This document shows, one piece after another, positions 1-8,317 of a stretch of DNA of 64,000 bases. Source of the stretch: Marinobacterium lutimaris (GTDB taxonomy: Bacteria; Pseudomonadota; Gammaproteobacteria; Pseudomonadales; Balneatricaceae); NCBI RefSeq assembly GCF_900108065.1, contig NZ_FNVQ01000006.1, positions 1 through 64,000 on the forward strand, read 5' to 3'. The notes beneath the pieces were generated by a model. It was not told where the DNA came from, did no database searches, and worked only from the letters and a program-made list of their open reading frames with translations. The first letter of the stretch is position 1. Every line of letters begins with the position of its first letter. The position numbers were made by a program, and so were the translations under genes.

Positions 1-133
1 TGGAAAACCGCCTCGCTGGTCGTCTGCAACCCCGAAGGGCGTGTCGTCTCAAGCGAGGAGGCGCATTCTACAGACCTGCCGGAGGGAGTCAACAGGCTTT
101 TTGAAAAAGTTTTCAAAAAGGTTAAAACAACAA
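1..133. other. Intergenic left edge of window
   Basis: No gene is recognised here. Two structures are visible: an imperfect stem CCTCGCT (11-17) with AGCGAGG (52-58), and a perfect 11-bp inverted repeat at 97-107 / 110-120 (CTTTTTGAAAA and its complement, 2-nt loop). The plus-strand frame that stays open from base 1 to the stop at 169-171 matches no protein I know and runs through the tatC terminator, so I do not call it a gene. Confidence 0.5.
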
Positions 134-169
134 AAAACGGCCGGATCCTAAGAGGAGTCCGACCGTTTT
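121..169 (-). terminator. Rho-independent terminator after tatC
   Basis: Arms 158-169 and 134-145 form a 12-bp stem with one A·C mismatch around a 12-nt loop. Read on the minus strand the stem is followed by TTTTTTGTTGTTTT. It lies 21 bp beyond the tatC stop and probably ends the hisIE-tatABC transcript. Confidence 0.75.
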
Positions 170-190
170 AGTAAGCAGCCTTAGTAGCTA

Positions 191-952
191 TCAACTATCA
201 GCTTCGGGTTCCGTCTCAGCCTGGGGGCGGCGACCGGTAAAACGGGCCATTAACAGACCAAGTTCGAACAGCAACCACATGGGACCTGCCAGAAGACTCT
301 GGGAAATCACATCTGGAGGAGTCAGCAGCATGCCTACAACAAAGCAGCCAACAATGACGTAGGCGCGCTTTGACGCCAGGGTTTTCACGTCGGTAATACC
401 GGACCAGACCATCAACAGCGTGGCCACGGGGATCTCAAAAACGATACCGAAGGCAAAAAACAACTTAAGCACAAAGTTCAGATAGCTGCTGATATCGGTC
501 ATCATCGCCACGTTTTCCGGACCGGTGCTGGTAAAGAAACCAAAGATCAGCGGGAAGACCACAAAGTAGGCAAAGGCTATCCCGGAGTAAAACAGCAGAA
601 TACTGGAAAGCAGCAGCGGTACCGCCAAACGCTTTTCGTGCTGGTACAACCCAGGGGAGATAAATGCCCAGGCCTGATGCAGCAGAAAAGGTATCGCGAT
701 AAAGATCGCCGCAACCAGCGTCAACTTGAACGGCGCGAAGAACGGTGAGGTCACATCCGTTGCGATCATGCTGGTGCCTTCAGGCAACAGGGCGGTCAAC
801 GGCGCGGACAGGTACTCGTAAAGATCGTTGGCAAAGTAAAACAGCGCCAGAAAAATCACGAGGACAAGAAAAACACTGTGCAGCAGCCGCTGACGGAGCT
901 CAACCAGGTGCGAGATCAGCGGTTGTTCGGGATCGTGGTGGGTATCAGTCAT
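191..952 (-). CDS. tatC: Sec-independent protein translocase TatC
   Basis: TatC is the polytopic inner-membrane subunit of the twin-arginine translocase; with TatB it recognises the RR signal peptide of folded exported proteins. The 253-aa product has the conserved N-terminal HLVELRQRL motif (about residues 15-23), six hydrophobic segments, and a conserved Phe-Glu pair near residue 170 (GIVFEIP). Length is normal for the family. Its start overlaps the end of tatB by 8 nt, so it is probably translationally coupled. It is the last gene before a strong terminator. Identification rests on both sequence and the tatABC order and is secure. Confidence 0.97.
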   Translation of the reverse strand: MTDTHHDPEQPLISHLVELRQRLLHSVFLVLVIFLALFYFANDLYEYLSAPLTALLPEGTSMIATDVTSPFFAPFKLTLVAAIFIAIPFLLHQAWAFISPGLYQHEKRLAVPLLLSSILLFYSGIAFAYFVVFPLIFGFFTSTGPENVAMMTDISSYLNFVLKLFFAFGIVFEIPVATLLMVWSGITDVKTLASKRAYVIVGCFVVGMLLTPPDVISQSLLAGPMWLLFELGLLMARFTGRRPQAETEPEADS

Positions 953-1313
953 CGGTGGCGGACTTCTTCACGCTATTCGCTTGCCCGGCTTCATCGCCGG
1001 TTTTGTCTGCTTGCGGAGCTGCCTGCTGAGTCGCGTTCGATGATGTAGTGGTATCCGATTCGTTATAGGCGAACGGCTTGCGCATCTCCGCCAGCTCCTC
1101 ATCGAGCTTCTCTTTTTCCATGGCTGTGGTGCGTCGCAGCTCCTCAACCCTCAACTCTTCGTTGATTTCACGCTGGATATTGTTGACCGAGCGACGGATG
1201 CGCCCCAGCCACAGGCCACAGGTTTTGGCAGCCAGCGGCAGTTTTTCTGGACCAAGCACCAGCAGAGCCACTACGCCGATTACGAGCAGCTCAGCAAAGC
1301 CGATATCAAACAT
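945..1313 (-). CDS. tatB: Sec-independent protein translocase TatB
   Basis: TatB forms the signal-peptide receptor complex with TatC. The 122-aa protein starts with the typical [19 protein letters not shown] membrane helix, the GPEKLP hinge and an amphipathic helix, followed by a charged, Thr/Ala-rich tail expected in the cytoplasm. The position between tatA and tatC and the longer C-terminal tail separate it from TatA. It overlaps tatC by 8 nt; tatA ends 9 bp upstream. Confidence 0.95.
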   Translation of the reverse strand: MFDIGFAELLVIGVVALLVLGPEKLPLAAKTCGLWLGRIRRSVNNIQREINEELRVEELRRTTAMEKEKLDEELAEMRKPFAYNESDTTTSSNATQQAAPQADKTGDEAGQANSVKKSATDD

Positions 1314-1322
1314 GCGTCGGCC

Positions 1323-1577
1323 TTATTTGTCCTCAGACTTCTGCTCAGTTTTAGCTGCGGTCTGATTGTTGTCGGTGAAGTTTGCGTCGTCCTTGTTCAG
1401 CGATTTTTTAGCTTCGTCCTCTTTGGCGGACTCATCGTCATTCATCGCTTTCTTGAAGCCTTTCACCGCGCTGCCAACGTCACCGCCGAGGTTACGCAGT
1501 TTCTTGGTGCCGAACAGGAGAATGATAATTCCCAGTACGATTACCAGCTGCCAGATACTGATTCCACCAAAACCCAT
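1323..1577 (-). CDS. tatA: Sec-independent protein translocase TatA
   Basis: TatA multimers make the transport path of the Tat system. The 84-aa product has a single N-terminal hydrophobic helix ([20 protein letters not shown]), an [10 protein letters not shown] hinge and the amphipathic stretch ending VKGFKKAM, then an acidic/lysine-rich tail. Length and motifs are typical. It lies 49 bp downstream of hisE on the same strand and 9 bp upstream of tatB, so it is likely part of one hisI-hisE-tatABC transcript, an arrangement also known from Pseudomonas. Confidence 0.96.
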   Translation of the reverse strand: MGFGGISIWQLVIVLGIIILLFGTKKLRNLGGDVGSAVKGFKKAMNDDESAKEDEAKKSLNKDDANFTDNNQTAAKTEQKSEDK

Positions 1578-1626
1578 AACTACTTCTCCACTACCGAGAG
1601 CTACTCGGACCTTGATAATTAAACCG

Positions 1627-1959
1627 TTACTTGTCTGCCCTGGAGGCTTTCTCTTCCAGTCCGGAGAGGTCGAACCGGCGCGCCAGCTCGTTTAAAACCG
1701 CTTCGGGTTTTTCACCGAGGTGAGAGAGAGCAACCAATGAATGAAACCACAGGTCAGCCGTTTCATAAACCAGTTCGCTGTTATCACCGGACAGTTTTGC
1801 ATCTTTAGCGGCCAGGATCGTTTCAGTCGCCTCTTCGCCGACCTTCTCAAGAATCTTGTTCAGACCCTTGGCATGCAGACTGGCCACGTAGGAGGAATCC
1901 GGTGCGGCCGATTTACGCTGTTCAAGCACTTCGCCAAGCTGCTTCAAAACATCACTCAT
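1627..1959 (-). CDS. hisE: Phosphoribosyl-ATP pyrophosphatase
   Basis: HisE hydrolyses phosphoribosyl-ATP to phosphoribosyl-AMP, step 2 of histidine synthesis, in the cytosol. The MazG-like fold is indicated by the metal-binding run [15 protein letters not shown] in the first half and the [13 protein letters not shown] helix. The longest open frame starts at 2010, but I use the ATG at 1957-1959: it gives a 110-aa protein starting MSDVLKQLG, as in homologues, and overlaps the hisI stop by 8 nt, suggesting coupling. Here hisE and hisI are separate genes, not the fused hisIE of enteric bacteria. Confidence 0.95.
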   Translation of the reverse strand: MSDVLKQLGEVLEQRKSAAPDSSYVASLHAKGLNKILEKVGEEATETILAAKDAKLSGDNSELVYETADLWFHSLVALSHLGEKPEAVLNELARRFDLSGLEEKASRADK

Positions 1960-2362
1960 GATTACTACCCTGCTTGTCGTAGATGGCGCGGGGATCTTTG
2001 CGGACCTCATCGGTTACCTGCCACTGCCCCTGCTCATCAAGCTTGCGGAAAAAGCAGCTTTCGCGGCCTGTATGACAGGCGATACCACCAAGCTGTTCGA
2101 CCTTGAGCAGAATCACATCGCCGTCACAGTCCAGGCGCAGCTCATGAAGCTTCTGCACATGCCCCGACTCTTCCCCCTTGCGCCAGAGTTTAGCGCGGGA
2201 ACGTGACCAGTAGATGGCGCGCTGCTCCTGATAGGTCAGCGACAAGGCTTCACGATTCATCCAGGCTACCATCAGTATACGCCCGGTATTCACATCCTGA
2301 GCGATCGCTGGCACCAGACCTTTATCGTCCCACTTGATCTCTTCCAGCCAGTCATTATTCAT
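1952..2362 (-). CDS. hisI: Phosphoribosyl-AMP cyclohydrolase
   Basis: HisI opens the adenine ring of phosphoribosyl-AMP, step 3 of histidine synthesis. The 136-aa protein shows the family signatures [12 protein letters not shown], the [18 protein letters not shown] stretch, the DCDGD metal site, and the zinc-binding cysteines in [14 protein letters not shown]. It sits between ubiB (90 bp upstream) and hisE (8-nt overlap). The remaining his genes in this window (hisBHAF) are about 54 kb away, so histidine synthesis is split between loci. Confidence 0.96.
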   Translation of the reverse strand: MNNDWLEEIKWDDKGLVPAIAQDVNTGRILMVAWMNREALSLTYQEQRAIYWSRSRAKLWRKGEESGHVQKLHELRLDCDGDVILLKVEQLGGIACHTGRESCFFRKLDEQGQWQVTDEVRKDPRAIYDKQGSNHE

Positions 2363-2452
2363 CTGCTTTTCCGTGTATCTGTATTCAGTCTAAGCGACGA
2401 AGAATAACCGATGATTCTGGCCCCGACCACTGTTGGTAAATCAGCGGCGCGG

Positions 2453-4084
2453 TCACGCGCGCCAGAGCAGCACCAAGCCCAGCACACCACTAAGCCAGCC
2501 GTACCAGGGCATTTCTTCAATCAGAATACGCCCTTCCGGCAGCGCGCTGATCACCCCAAACGCCAGCAGCACCGCACCTGCCAGCAGACCTCGACGTGCG
2601 CCTCTGCGACGGCTGGAATCCCGTTCGCTCTGCTTTTGTAGCATCAACTGCTGATTCTCATCCAGCCGGCGCATCTGCTGCAGACCGTCATACACCAGCT
2701 GCGGCATATGGGGCAGTTTGTCGAGCCAGTCCGGCGCCTGCTGCTTCATTTTTCGATATACCGCCTTCACGCCCATGCGCTCGCGCATCCACTTTTCCAG
2801 GAACGGCTTAGCGGTTTTCCAAAGATCCAGGTCTGGATAGAGCTGACGCCCCAGACCCTCGATATTGAGCAGAGTTTTCTGCAACAGCACCAGTTGCGGC
2901 TGCACCTCCATATTGAAACGTCGAGCGGTCTGGAACAGACCCAGCAGCACCATGCCGAAAGATATATCCTTCAGCGGCTTCTCGAAGATCGGCTCGCAGA
3001 CACTTCGGATCGCGGTTTCGAAGGCATTCACATTGGTGTTCGCCGGCACCCAGCCGGAATCGATATGCAGCTGCGCCACCTGGCGATAGTCGCGCTTGAA
3101 GAAGGCCAGGATATTGCGTGCCAGATAGCTCTGATCCTCTGGTGAAAGCGCACCGATAATGCCGAAGTCGACGGCGATGTAACGGGGGTTATCGGGATCT
3201 TCACAAGCGACGAAAATATTGCCCGGATGCATATCGGCATGGAAAAAACTGTCGCGAAAAACCTGGGTGAAGAAGATCTCCACTCCACGCTCCGCGAGCA
3301 GCTTCATATCTACGTCACGTTGTTTCAGCTGCTCCACATCGGCTACCGGCGTACCGTAGATCCGCTCCATTACCAGCACCTGCTGACGGGTCAGATCCCA
3401 GAATATCTCCGGTACGTAGAGCATCTCGGAGCCTTCAAAGTTACGCCGCAGCTGGGAGCCGTTGGCGGCTTCCTTGCGCAGATCCAGCTCATCGAAGATG
3501 GTCTGCTCATACTCGTTTACCACCTCGACCGGGCGCAGCCGGCGCCCTTCTGCCCAGAGCTTCTGTACCAGATGCGCCAGCATATAGAGCAGACCCACGT
3601 CCTGGCGGATCACCGAAGAGATACCCGGGCGAATCACCTTGACCACCACTTCCTGGCCATTATGCAGACGCGCGCCATGCACCTGGGCCACCGAAGCGGA
3701 AGCGATGGGATCAACGCGGAACTCGGCGAACAGTTCACTAACCGGCTTACCCAGCGAGCGCTCGATAATGTCGCGCGCCTGGTCGCTGGCAAAGGGCGGC
3801 ACCCGGTCTTGCAGACGGGCCAGCTCTACGGCCAGATCATCCGGCAGCAGATCTCGCCGCGTCGACAGCATCTGTCCAAACTTGATAAACACAGGCCCCA
3901 GGGCTTCCAGCGCCAGACGCAGACGCTCACCGCGCGGCGCCCGTGCGCGGATAAACCAGCGCGAAGGCAGGAATAGCAGGAAGAAGCGCAGGTAGCGCGG
4001 AATCGGCGCTTCCTGAATAAACGTATCTAGGCGGTAAAGCGCGATAACGCGCGCGATCCTGATCAGGCGAAAAACGGTTCGCAC
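2453..4084 (-). CDS. ubiB: UbiB, ubiquinone biosynthesis atypical kinase/ATPase
   Basis: UbiB is an ABC1/ADCK-family protein needed for ubiquinone synthesis. The 543-aa product has the KxGQ motif in [16 protein letters not shown], the Ala/Ser-rich nucleotide loop [11 protein letters not shown], the DMHPGN catalytic-loop equivalent and AVDFG. Two hydrophobic segments at the C-terminus fit the known membrane anchor. Length is typical. It is followed by hisI on the same strand. The usual upstream partners ubiE and ubiJ are not present; a diguanylate cyclase occupies that side. Confidence 0.95.
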   Translation of the reverse strand: MRTVFRLIRIARVIALYRLDTFIQEAPIPRYLRFFLLFLPSRWFIRARAPRGERLRLALEALGPVFIKFGQMLSTRRDLLPDDLAVELARLQDRVPPFASDQARDIIERSLGKPVSELFAEFRVDPIASASVAQVHGARLHNGQEVVVKVIRPGISSVIRQDVGLLYMLAHLVQKLWAEGRRLRPVEVVNEYEQTIFDELDLRKEAANGSQLRRNFEGSEMLYVPEIFWDLTRQQVLVMERIYGTPVADVEQLKQRDVDMKLLAERGVEIFFTQVFRDSFFHADMHPGNIFVACEDPDNPRYIAVDFGIIGALSPEDQSYLARNILAFFKRDYRQVAQLHIDSGWVPANTNVNAFETAIRSVCEPIFEKPLKDISFGMVLLGLFQTARRFNMEVQPQLVLLQKTLLNIEGLGRQLYPDLDLWKTAKPFLEKWMRERMGVKAVYRKMKQQAPDWLDKLPHMPQLVYDGLQQMRRLDENQQLMLQKQSERDSSRRRGARRGLLAGAVLLAFGVISALPEGRILIEEMPWYGWLSGVLGLVLLWRA

Positions 4085-4145
4085 GAAGATAACTCCGGTA
4101 AAAGCGAAAAACGAAGGGGATTATCCAATAACCGGTTGTACCAGG

Positions 4146-5711
4146 CTATGCGGTCGATTCCACGACCTGGTTACGGCCCCTTTCCTTGGCTTGATAGAGG
4201 GCGGCATCGGCCCGGGAAAACAGCGACTCGGACAGATCCCCGACGTGAACCTCCGCCACGCCCAAAGAGATTGTCACCCGAACAGGTTCGCCACGGAAGT
4301 TAAACGGACTTGCCGCGACTGCTTCACAGAGTTTCTCCGACGCCGCCCGCGCATCCTCGAGGCCGGTGGAGGGAAACAGCACGACAAACTCTTCACCACC
4401 GTAGCGGGCGATAAAATCGCTGCTGCGGATATTTTTCTGCAGCACTCTGGCTACCAGGCGCAGCACCTTATCGCCAGCGAGATGGCCAAACTGGTCATTG
4501 ATCGTCTTGAAGCGGTCGAGGTCGATAACCGCTACCGAAAACGCGGTGCTATAACGATCCCAGCGCTGCAGCTCGGCCGCAATGCGGTCGTCATAGGCGG
4601 CGCGATTGGGCATCCCGGTAAGCGGATCTGTGCGCGCACGCAGCTGCTCCTCTTCCATACGGGACTTCACCCGGCCGGTCTCGATCTCCATCTGGTCGAC
4701 CTTATCCAGCAATGACTGATAACGCAGTTCCATGCGCTGCTCTCGCGCTTTCTCCTGCTCACGGAACTCATCCATGGTTTTCACAATGGAACTGAGCTGA
4801 AGCGCTACTTCACGCTTGAGTTCGGCCAATTCCGTGGAGGTGTGCACGCTCTGCTGCAGCCTGCTGACATCCTCACGCATTCTGACGTCCATCTGCTGCT
4901 GGGCAGCAAAGGCGGTGCCCTCCTCGGCGCGGCTCTGGGTCAGAAACTCCTGCACATAGGCCAGCTGCTCGTTGAGGTTCAGCAGGTAGTGTTCAAACTC
5001 GCGATGCTCAATACCACTGGAAAGCCGGGCCAGCTGAACCAGCTGCGCCAGCACTTCCGGTATATCCACAGCCTTGAGGCCAGACTCCACCCGCTGGATC
5101 AGCTTGCGCGCCAGCGACAGCCCTGCGGATTCCACATTTAGCGCCTCTATCAGCAGCAGCATCTCTGCCGCGACACGGCTCTCCAGCAGCTCAAGGTCAA
5201 GATCCGCGGCATCCTGTCGCCCGTTCAGGGCATAGGCCGCTTCATTAGTCTCTGGCAGCAAACCTCTCTGCAGATCGACTATTTCGAGCAACAGGGCGGA
5301 AAGCTTGTGGAGGTGTGCTGTGGCCTCAGGAATACGGCGTTCGGTACATTTGAGCACATTGGAGAAGGGTTCGCTGTCACTGAGCTCGCGCAGCTGCCCG
5401 AGCCAGCCCTCCAGCCCCACACGCAGTTGCTGGGAAACAGATAGGCGCTGGCTTTCAAGCAGTTTGACCTGTTTCTCGATATTGCGAAAAACCCTGTTGA
5501 AGCCGCTGCCGGGATCGGCATCGCTCAGTTGCTCGGAAAGCTGCTGCAACTCAAGATCCAGTGCTGGGGACTGACCTTTGAGCCCGAACATCAGCTGCCC
5601 GGCCAACCCTTTGCCACGAAGGTCAGACGCCTCCTTTGCCCGGACCAGCTGTTCGTAGTCCCGGGCCAGCGCCTGATATTTTTCCTGCCAATCGACCTGC
5701 TCTGATGTCAC
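4146..5711 (-). CDS. Diguanylate cyclase with N-terminal coiled coil
   Basis: This is likely to make c-di-GMP from GTP. The C-terminal GGDEF domain has an intact active site, GGEEF, at about residues 438-442, preceded by DPLTGMPNRAAYDDR and DLDRFKTINDQFGH. I see no RxxD autoinhibition motif in the usual place. The N-terminal ~340 residues are Gln/Leu/Glu-rich and look like extended coiled coil without membrane segments, so the protein is probably soluble. The longest frame begins at 5780, but its start would lie inside a promoter-like TATATT. The GTG at 5709-5711 has GGAG 8 nt upstream and gives a 521-aa protein starting MTSEQVDWQEKYQ. The input signal is unknown. Confidence 0.85.
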   Translation of the reverse strand: MTSEQVDWQEKYQALARDYEQLVRAKEASDLRGKGLAGQLMFGLKGQSPALDLELQQLSEQLSDADPGSGFNRVFRNIEKQVKLLESQRLSVSQQLRVGLEGWLGQLRELSDSEPFSNVLKCTERRIPEATAHLHKLSALLLEIVDLQRGLLPETNEAAYALNGRQDAADLDLELLESRVAAEMLLLIEALNVESAGLSLARKLIQRVESGLKAVDIPEVLAQLVQLARLSSGIEHREFEHYLLNLNEQLAYVQEFLTQSRAEEGTAFAAQQQMDVRMREDVSRLQQSVHTSTELAELKREVALQLSSIVKTMDEFREQEKAREQRMELRYQSLLDKVDQMEIETGRVKSRMEEEQLRARTDPLTGMPNRAAYDDRIAAELQRWDRYSTAFSVAVIDLDRFKTINDQFGHLAGDKVLRLVARVLQKNIRSSDFIARYGGEEFVVLFPSTGLEDARAASEKLCEAVAASPFNFRGEPVRVTISLGVAEVHVGDLSESLFSRADAALYQAKERGRNQVVESTA

Positions 5712-5764
5712 CGAGCTGCTCCATCTAAAGACGAACTCTGCCGCCAGCCTCTTACTGTGCAAGC

Positions 5765-5770
5765 AATATA
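5765..5770 (-). promoter_or_regulatory. Possible -10 element for the diguanylate cyclase
   Basis: TATATT on the minus strand, 54 bp before the proposed GTG start, directly after the dsbA terminator. No good -35 is visible, so this is weak support. Confidence 0.3.
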
Positions 5771-5784
5771 CCACGGCCATACGG

Positions 5785-5820
5785 CAGAAAATAAAAAACC
5801 GCTCACTATGGAGCGGTTTT
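5785..5820 (-). terminator. Rho-independent terminator after dsbA
   Basis: AAAACCGCTC (5796-5805) pairs with GAGCGGTTTT (5811-5820). On the minus strand the stem is followed by TTTTTTATTTT. It separates dsbA from the diguanylate cyclase gene. Confidence 0.85.
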
Positions 5821-5848
5821 CTGCTTCAGGTCAGCGGCTGGAAAACGC

Positions 5849-6475
5849 TTAGTTAGCGCGTTCCTTGTTGACCAGGTAATCCACTACTTTAAGCATCTGT
5901 TCGTGACCACCGGCGCTGCCGGCTGTGACCAGATACTTACCGTCAACGATCATCGAAGGAACACCCTCGATCTGATAGCCGCGGGCCTTGGAGTCGCCCT
6001 GTTTCAGCTTCATGTTAACGGCAAAAGAGTCGTACTGTTTGCGGAACTCGTCCGGTTCGACACCGTAATCGGCGTAGAAGTCGGCCAGATCATCTACGGA
6101 ACGCATACGCTTGCGCTGCAGATGGATCGCATCAAACATCGCTTTGTGGGTTTCGTCTACTTTACCGAGCAGCTCGGCAGCGTAGTAAGCACGTGCCAGC
6201 GGCTCCCAGCTGCGACCAAACACCACCGGGATGGTGACCAGTTTTACATCATCAGGCTGTTCCGCCGTCCAGTGCTCCAGCAGCGGCTCGAAGTTGTTAC
6301 AGTGCGGGCAGAGGTAACCGAACATCTCGACCACTTCTACCACGCCATCATCCGTGCTGGTTGGAACAGGCTGCGCCAGCCGTTTGTACTGAACACCTTC
6401 CTGGTATGCCGGGTCAGCAGCCCAGGCGGTAATCGAGAAACAAGCCGCCACGATAGCAAGCACCCATTTCTTCAT
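5849..6475 (-). CDS. dsbA: Thiol:disulfide interchange protein DsbA
   Basis: DsbA is the periplasmic oxidase that introduces disulfides into exported proteins. The 208-aa precursor has a Sec signal peptide (about residues 1-19, ending ITAWA), the thioredoxin-fold active site CPHC at 56-59 within MFGYLCPHC, and the cis-proline loop EGVPSMIV. The start ATG at 6475 is supported by the signal peptide. It lies downstream of cytochrome c4 with a hairpin between, as in Pseudomonas-type genomes where dsbA follows a c4-type cytochrome gene. Confidence 0.95.
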   Translation of the reverse strand: MKKWVLAIVAACFSITAWAADPAYQEGVQYKRLAQPVPTSTDDGVVEVVEMFGYLCPHCNNFEPLLEHWTAEQPDDVKLVTIPVVFGRSWEPLARAYYAAELLGKVDETHKAMFDAIHLQRKRMRSVDDLADFYADYGVEPDEFRKQYDSFAVNMKLKQGDSKARGYQIEGVPSMIVDGKYLVTAGSAGGHEQMLKVVDYLVNKERAN

Positions 6476-6580
6476 AAGTCATGATCTCCGGTTTAAAAAG
6501 CTTGAAAGCAAAGACTGGCATCGACGACATTAGTTCCCCAGCCCCACCTTCCCACAGAAAGATTCCATAGAAAGAACTAA

Positions 6581-6596
6581 GGCAGCCGAAGCTGCC
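6581..6596 (-). terminator. UUCG-capped hairpin between cytochrome c4 and dsbA
   Basis: Minus strand GGCAGC-TTCG-GCTGCC: a 6-bp stem with a UUCG tetraloop, 34 bp after the cytochrome stop. Only a broken T-run (TTAGTTCTTTC) follows, so it may be a weak terminator or an mRNA-stabilising 3' hairpin. Confidence 0.5.
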
Positions 6597-6629
6597 CTAG
6601 TGTAAATGCCTATCGCTGGCTAATGCTAA

Positions 6630-7232
6630 TCAGTGCAAGCCCTGAACGTACTGGGAAACGGCTTTCATTTCTGCTTCGTTCAGCTTGACCGCGATATCCT
6701 GCATCATGCCGGCCGGATCGTTAGCACGTTCGCCAGCGGCGAACTTGTTCAGCGTGCTTTCCACGTAAGTGGCATGCTGACCGCTCAGAGACGGGAAGCC
6801 AGCCGCGTTGTTGCCCTTGCCGTTCGGGGAGTGGCACGCGGTGCACGCCGCTACGCCCTTATCGGCGATACCAGCACGGTAGATTTCCTGACCGGCCGCT
6901 ACCTGATCAGCCGCTGCCTGGCCAATCTGAACATTCTGGCTGGAGAAGTAGGCAGCGATATCCGCCAGATCCTGCTCGCTCATGCCGTTAAGCATGCCAG
7001 TCATTTCGACCACGGTACGCGCACCGCCCTGAATATCCTTCAGCTGTTTGAGCAGATAATTTTCGTTCTGCCCCGCCAGTTTCGGGAAGTTGGGAGCAGG
7101 ACTGTTACCGTCTGCGCCGTGACATGCAGCACAGACTGCAACTTTCTGCTGGCCCGCCGCCGCATCGCCTGCCGCATGAGCAACACCGGTGATACCGAGG
7201 CTTACCAGTAAACTGATCAGAATTTTGTTCAT
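6630..7232 (-). CDS. Di-haem cytochrome c4
   Basis: This is a periplasmic electron carrier, probably feeding a terminal oxidase. The 200-aa precursor has a signal peptide (about residues 1-20, ending VAHA) and two c-type haem sites, CAACH at 34-38 and CTACH at 130-134. The two halves resemble each other (MTGMLNGMSEQDLADIAAYF against the C-terminal LNEAEMKAVSQYV), as in the c4 family. Methionine axial ligands are plausible at MTGML and in the second half near GMMQDIA. It is divergent from engB. Confidence 0.93.
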   Translation of the reverse strand: MNKILISLLVSLGITGVAHAAGDAAAGQQKVAVCAACHGADGNSPAPNFPKLAGQNENYLLKQLKDIQGGARTVVEMTGMLNGMSEQDLADIAAYFSSQNVQIGQAAADQVAAGQEIYRAGIADKGVAACTACHSPNGKGNNAAGFPSLSGQHATYVESTLNKFAAGERANDPAGMMQDIAVKLNEAEMKAVSQYVQGLH

Positions 7233-7354
7233 GGATTAACCCAGACCCCTGTAAGACAAATTGTGTTCGTTCACGCCGTGAATTTCGGCGAAACATCCAT
7301 AATCGTGTTATCCCTGACTGGAGCACAACCCAGATCGCGGGTAAAATTGGCGGC

Positions 7355-7360
7355 ATTATA
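7355..7360 (-). promoter_or_regulatory. Candidate -10 element for cytochrome c4
   Basis: A consensus TATAAT on the minus strand about 123 bp upstream of the cytochrome c4 start, in the 188-bp divergent region shared with engB. No convincing -35 is seen. Confidence 0.4.
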
Positions 7361-7420
7361 AACCAATAACCCTACAAACTGGAACGTATATGTTCGTAGG
7401 GGGCCAGACAGCGAATCCAC

Positions 7421-8050
7421 ATGTCCTCCACCGAACCGGTCATCCGTTACAACTCCGCACGCTACCTCACCAGCGCATCCAAACTCAATCAGTGCCCTGA
7501 AGATGAGGGTGCCGAAGTCGCCTTTGCCGGCCGCTCCAACGCCGGCAAATCCAGCGCCATCAACGCGCTGACTCAGCAGGGCCAGTTAGCCCGTGTTTCG
7601 AAGACACCGGGCCGCACCCAGCTGATCAATTTCTTCGATCTGAATATCGAAGGGATGCGCCTGGTCGACCTTCCCGGCTACGGCTACGCGAAAGTGCCGA
7701 TCGCCCTGAAACAGCACTGGCAGAAGCATCTCGACGCTTATCTGCAACATCGCCAATGCCTGCGTGGCGTGGTGCTGGTGATGGATATCCGCCATCCAAT
7801 GAAAGAGTTCGATGAGATGATGGTGAACTGGTGCGAAGTCACCGGCGTCCCCCTGCATGTGCTGCTGACCAAGTCAGACAAACTGAAAAAGGGACCCGCT
7901 CAGAGCACCCTGCTGTCACTGCGCAAATCACTCAAGGAAGCGCTGGGCGACAAGGTCTCTGTACAGACATTTTCATCGCTGAAAAAGAGTGGTGTAGACC
8001 AGTTGAGAGAGCGTCTCGACAGCTGGTTTCTGCCTGCTGAGGACGAGTAA
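7421..8050 (+). CDS. engB: Ribosome biogenesis GTPase EngB/YihA
   Basis: EngB is an essential TrmE-Era-EngA family GTPase that assists large-subunit assembly. The 209-aa protein has the P-loop GRSNAGKSS at 37-45, a switch region with [12 protein letters not shown], the G3 motif DLPGYG and the G4 motif TKSD. Length is normal. It is transcribed toward a small-RNA-like locus and polA; this engB-polA neighbourhood is conserved from E. coli to Pseudomonas. Confidence 0.96.
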   Translation: MSSTEPVIRYNSARYLTSASKLNQCPEDEGAEVAFAGRSNAGKSSAINALTQQGQLARVSKTPGRTQLINFFDLNIEGMRLVDLPGYGYAKVPIALKQHWQKHLDAYLQHRQCLRGVVLVMDIRHPMKEFDEMMVNWCEVTGVPLHVLLTKSDKLKKGPAQSTLLSLRKSLKEALGDKVSVQTFSSLKKSGVDQLRERLDSWFLPAEDE

Positions 8051-8126
8051 AAACAGCATTTCGGCTGATTCAGATCAATCAGCAAACCGCTGAAACAGCC
8101 GCTTTAGCTCAAGAAGCAAAGCGCAG

Positions 8127-8172
8127 ATAAAAGAAAACCCCGGAACCGTGAAGGGGAGGAACGGTGCCGGGG
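8127..8172 (-). terminator. Terminator of the polA-engB small RNA
   Basis: On the minus strand CCCCGG (8172-8167) and ACGG/CCGT pairs form a ~10-bp interrupted stem with CCGGGG-complement at 8143-8138. The loop is 11 nt and pyrimidine-rich (8160-8150), and TTTTCTTTTAT follows. The T-run is on the minus side only, so it ends a minus-strand transcript and not engB. Confidence 0.8.
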
Positions 8173-8240
8173 TCAGTCGATTTGTCATGACAGGGAAGCC
8201 ACTTTTCTAACTCGCTACGTCCTGAACTCTCGCGGCTTCC
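8129..8240 (-). ncRNA. Probable small RNA, ErsA/Spot 42-position
   Basis: About 112 nt in the engB-polA gap. Seen: a sigma-E-like promoter (8274-8247); a predicted first base near 8240; a 5' stem GGAAGCC (8240-8234) pairing with GGCTTCC (8200-8194); and a terminator hairpin with a long T-run. The terminator loop is C/U-rich (CCTCCCCTTC) and complementary to Shine-Dalgarno-like sequence, a common sRNA seed. Known: Spot 42 (enterics) and ErsA (Pseudomonas, AlgU-dependent) are encoded between polA and engB. Inference: this is an ErsA-type RNA. Position, promoter class and architecture agree, but I have not aligned the RNA sequences. Confidence 0.7.
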
Positions 8241-8246
8241 AGTTAC

Positions 8247-8274
8247 TGAGAGCGTGCTGCGACACTAAAGTTCC
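8247..8274 (-). promoter_or_regulatory. Sigma-E/AlgU-type promoter for the small RNA
   Basis: Minus strand GGAACTT (8274-8268), a 16-nt spacer, then TCTCA (8251-8247). The consensus for extracytoplasmic sigma-E/AlgU is GAACTT-N16/17-TCTGA, so the -35 is perfect and the -10 has one change. It would start transcription at about 8240, exactly where the first stem begins. Confidence 0.65.
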
Positions 8275-8298
8275 GTAACTGATCAAAAAATTCGCAAC

Positions 8299-8315
8299 CC
8301 TGTTCAAAAAACAGG
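8299..8315 (-). terminator. Weak hairpin directly after polA
   Basis: CCTGTT (8299-8304) pairs with AACAGG (8310-8315), 3 bp past the polA stop. On the minus strand a TTTTTT run occurs 8 nt further on. It may be the polA terminator, but it is short. Confidence 0.4.
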
Positions 8316-8317
8316 CA

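Noticed and set aside
1..171. Open plus-strand frame from the window edge
   Set aside because: It reads through the tatC terminator hairpin and an AT-rich palindrome and has no protein-like features.
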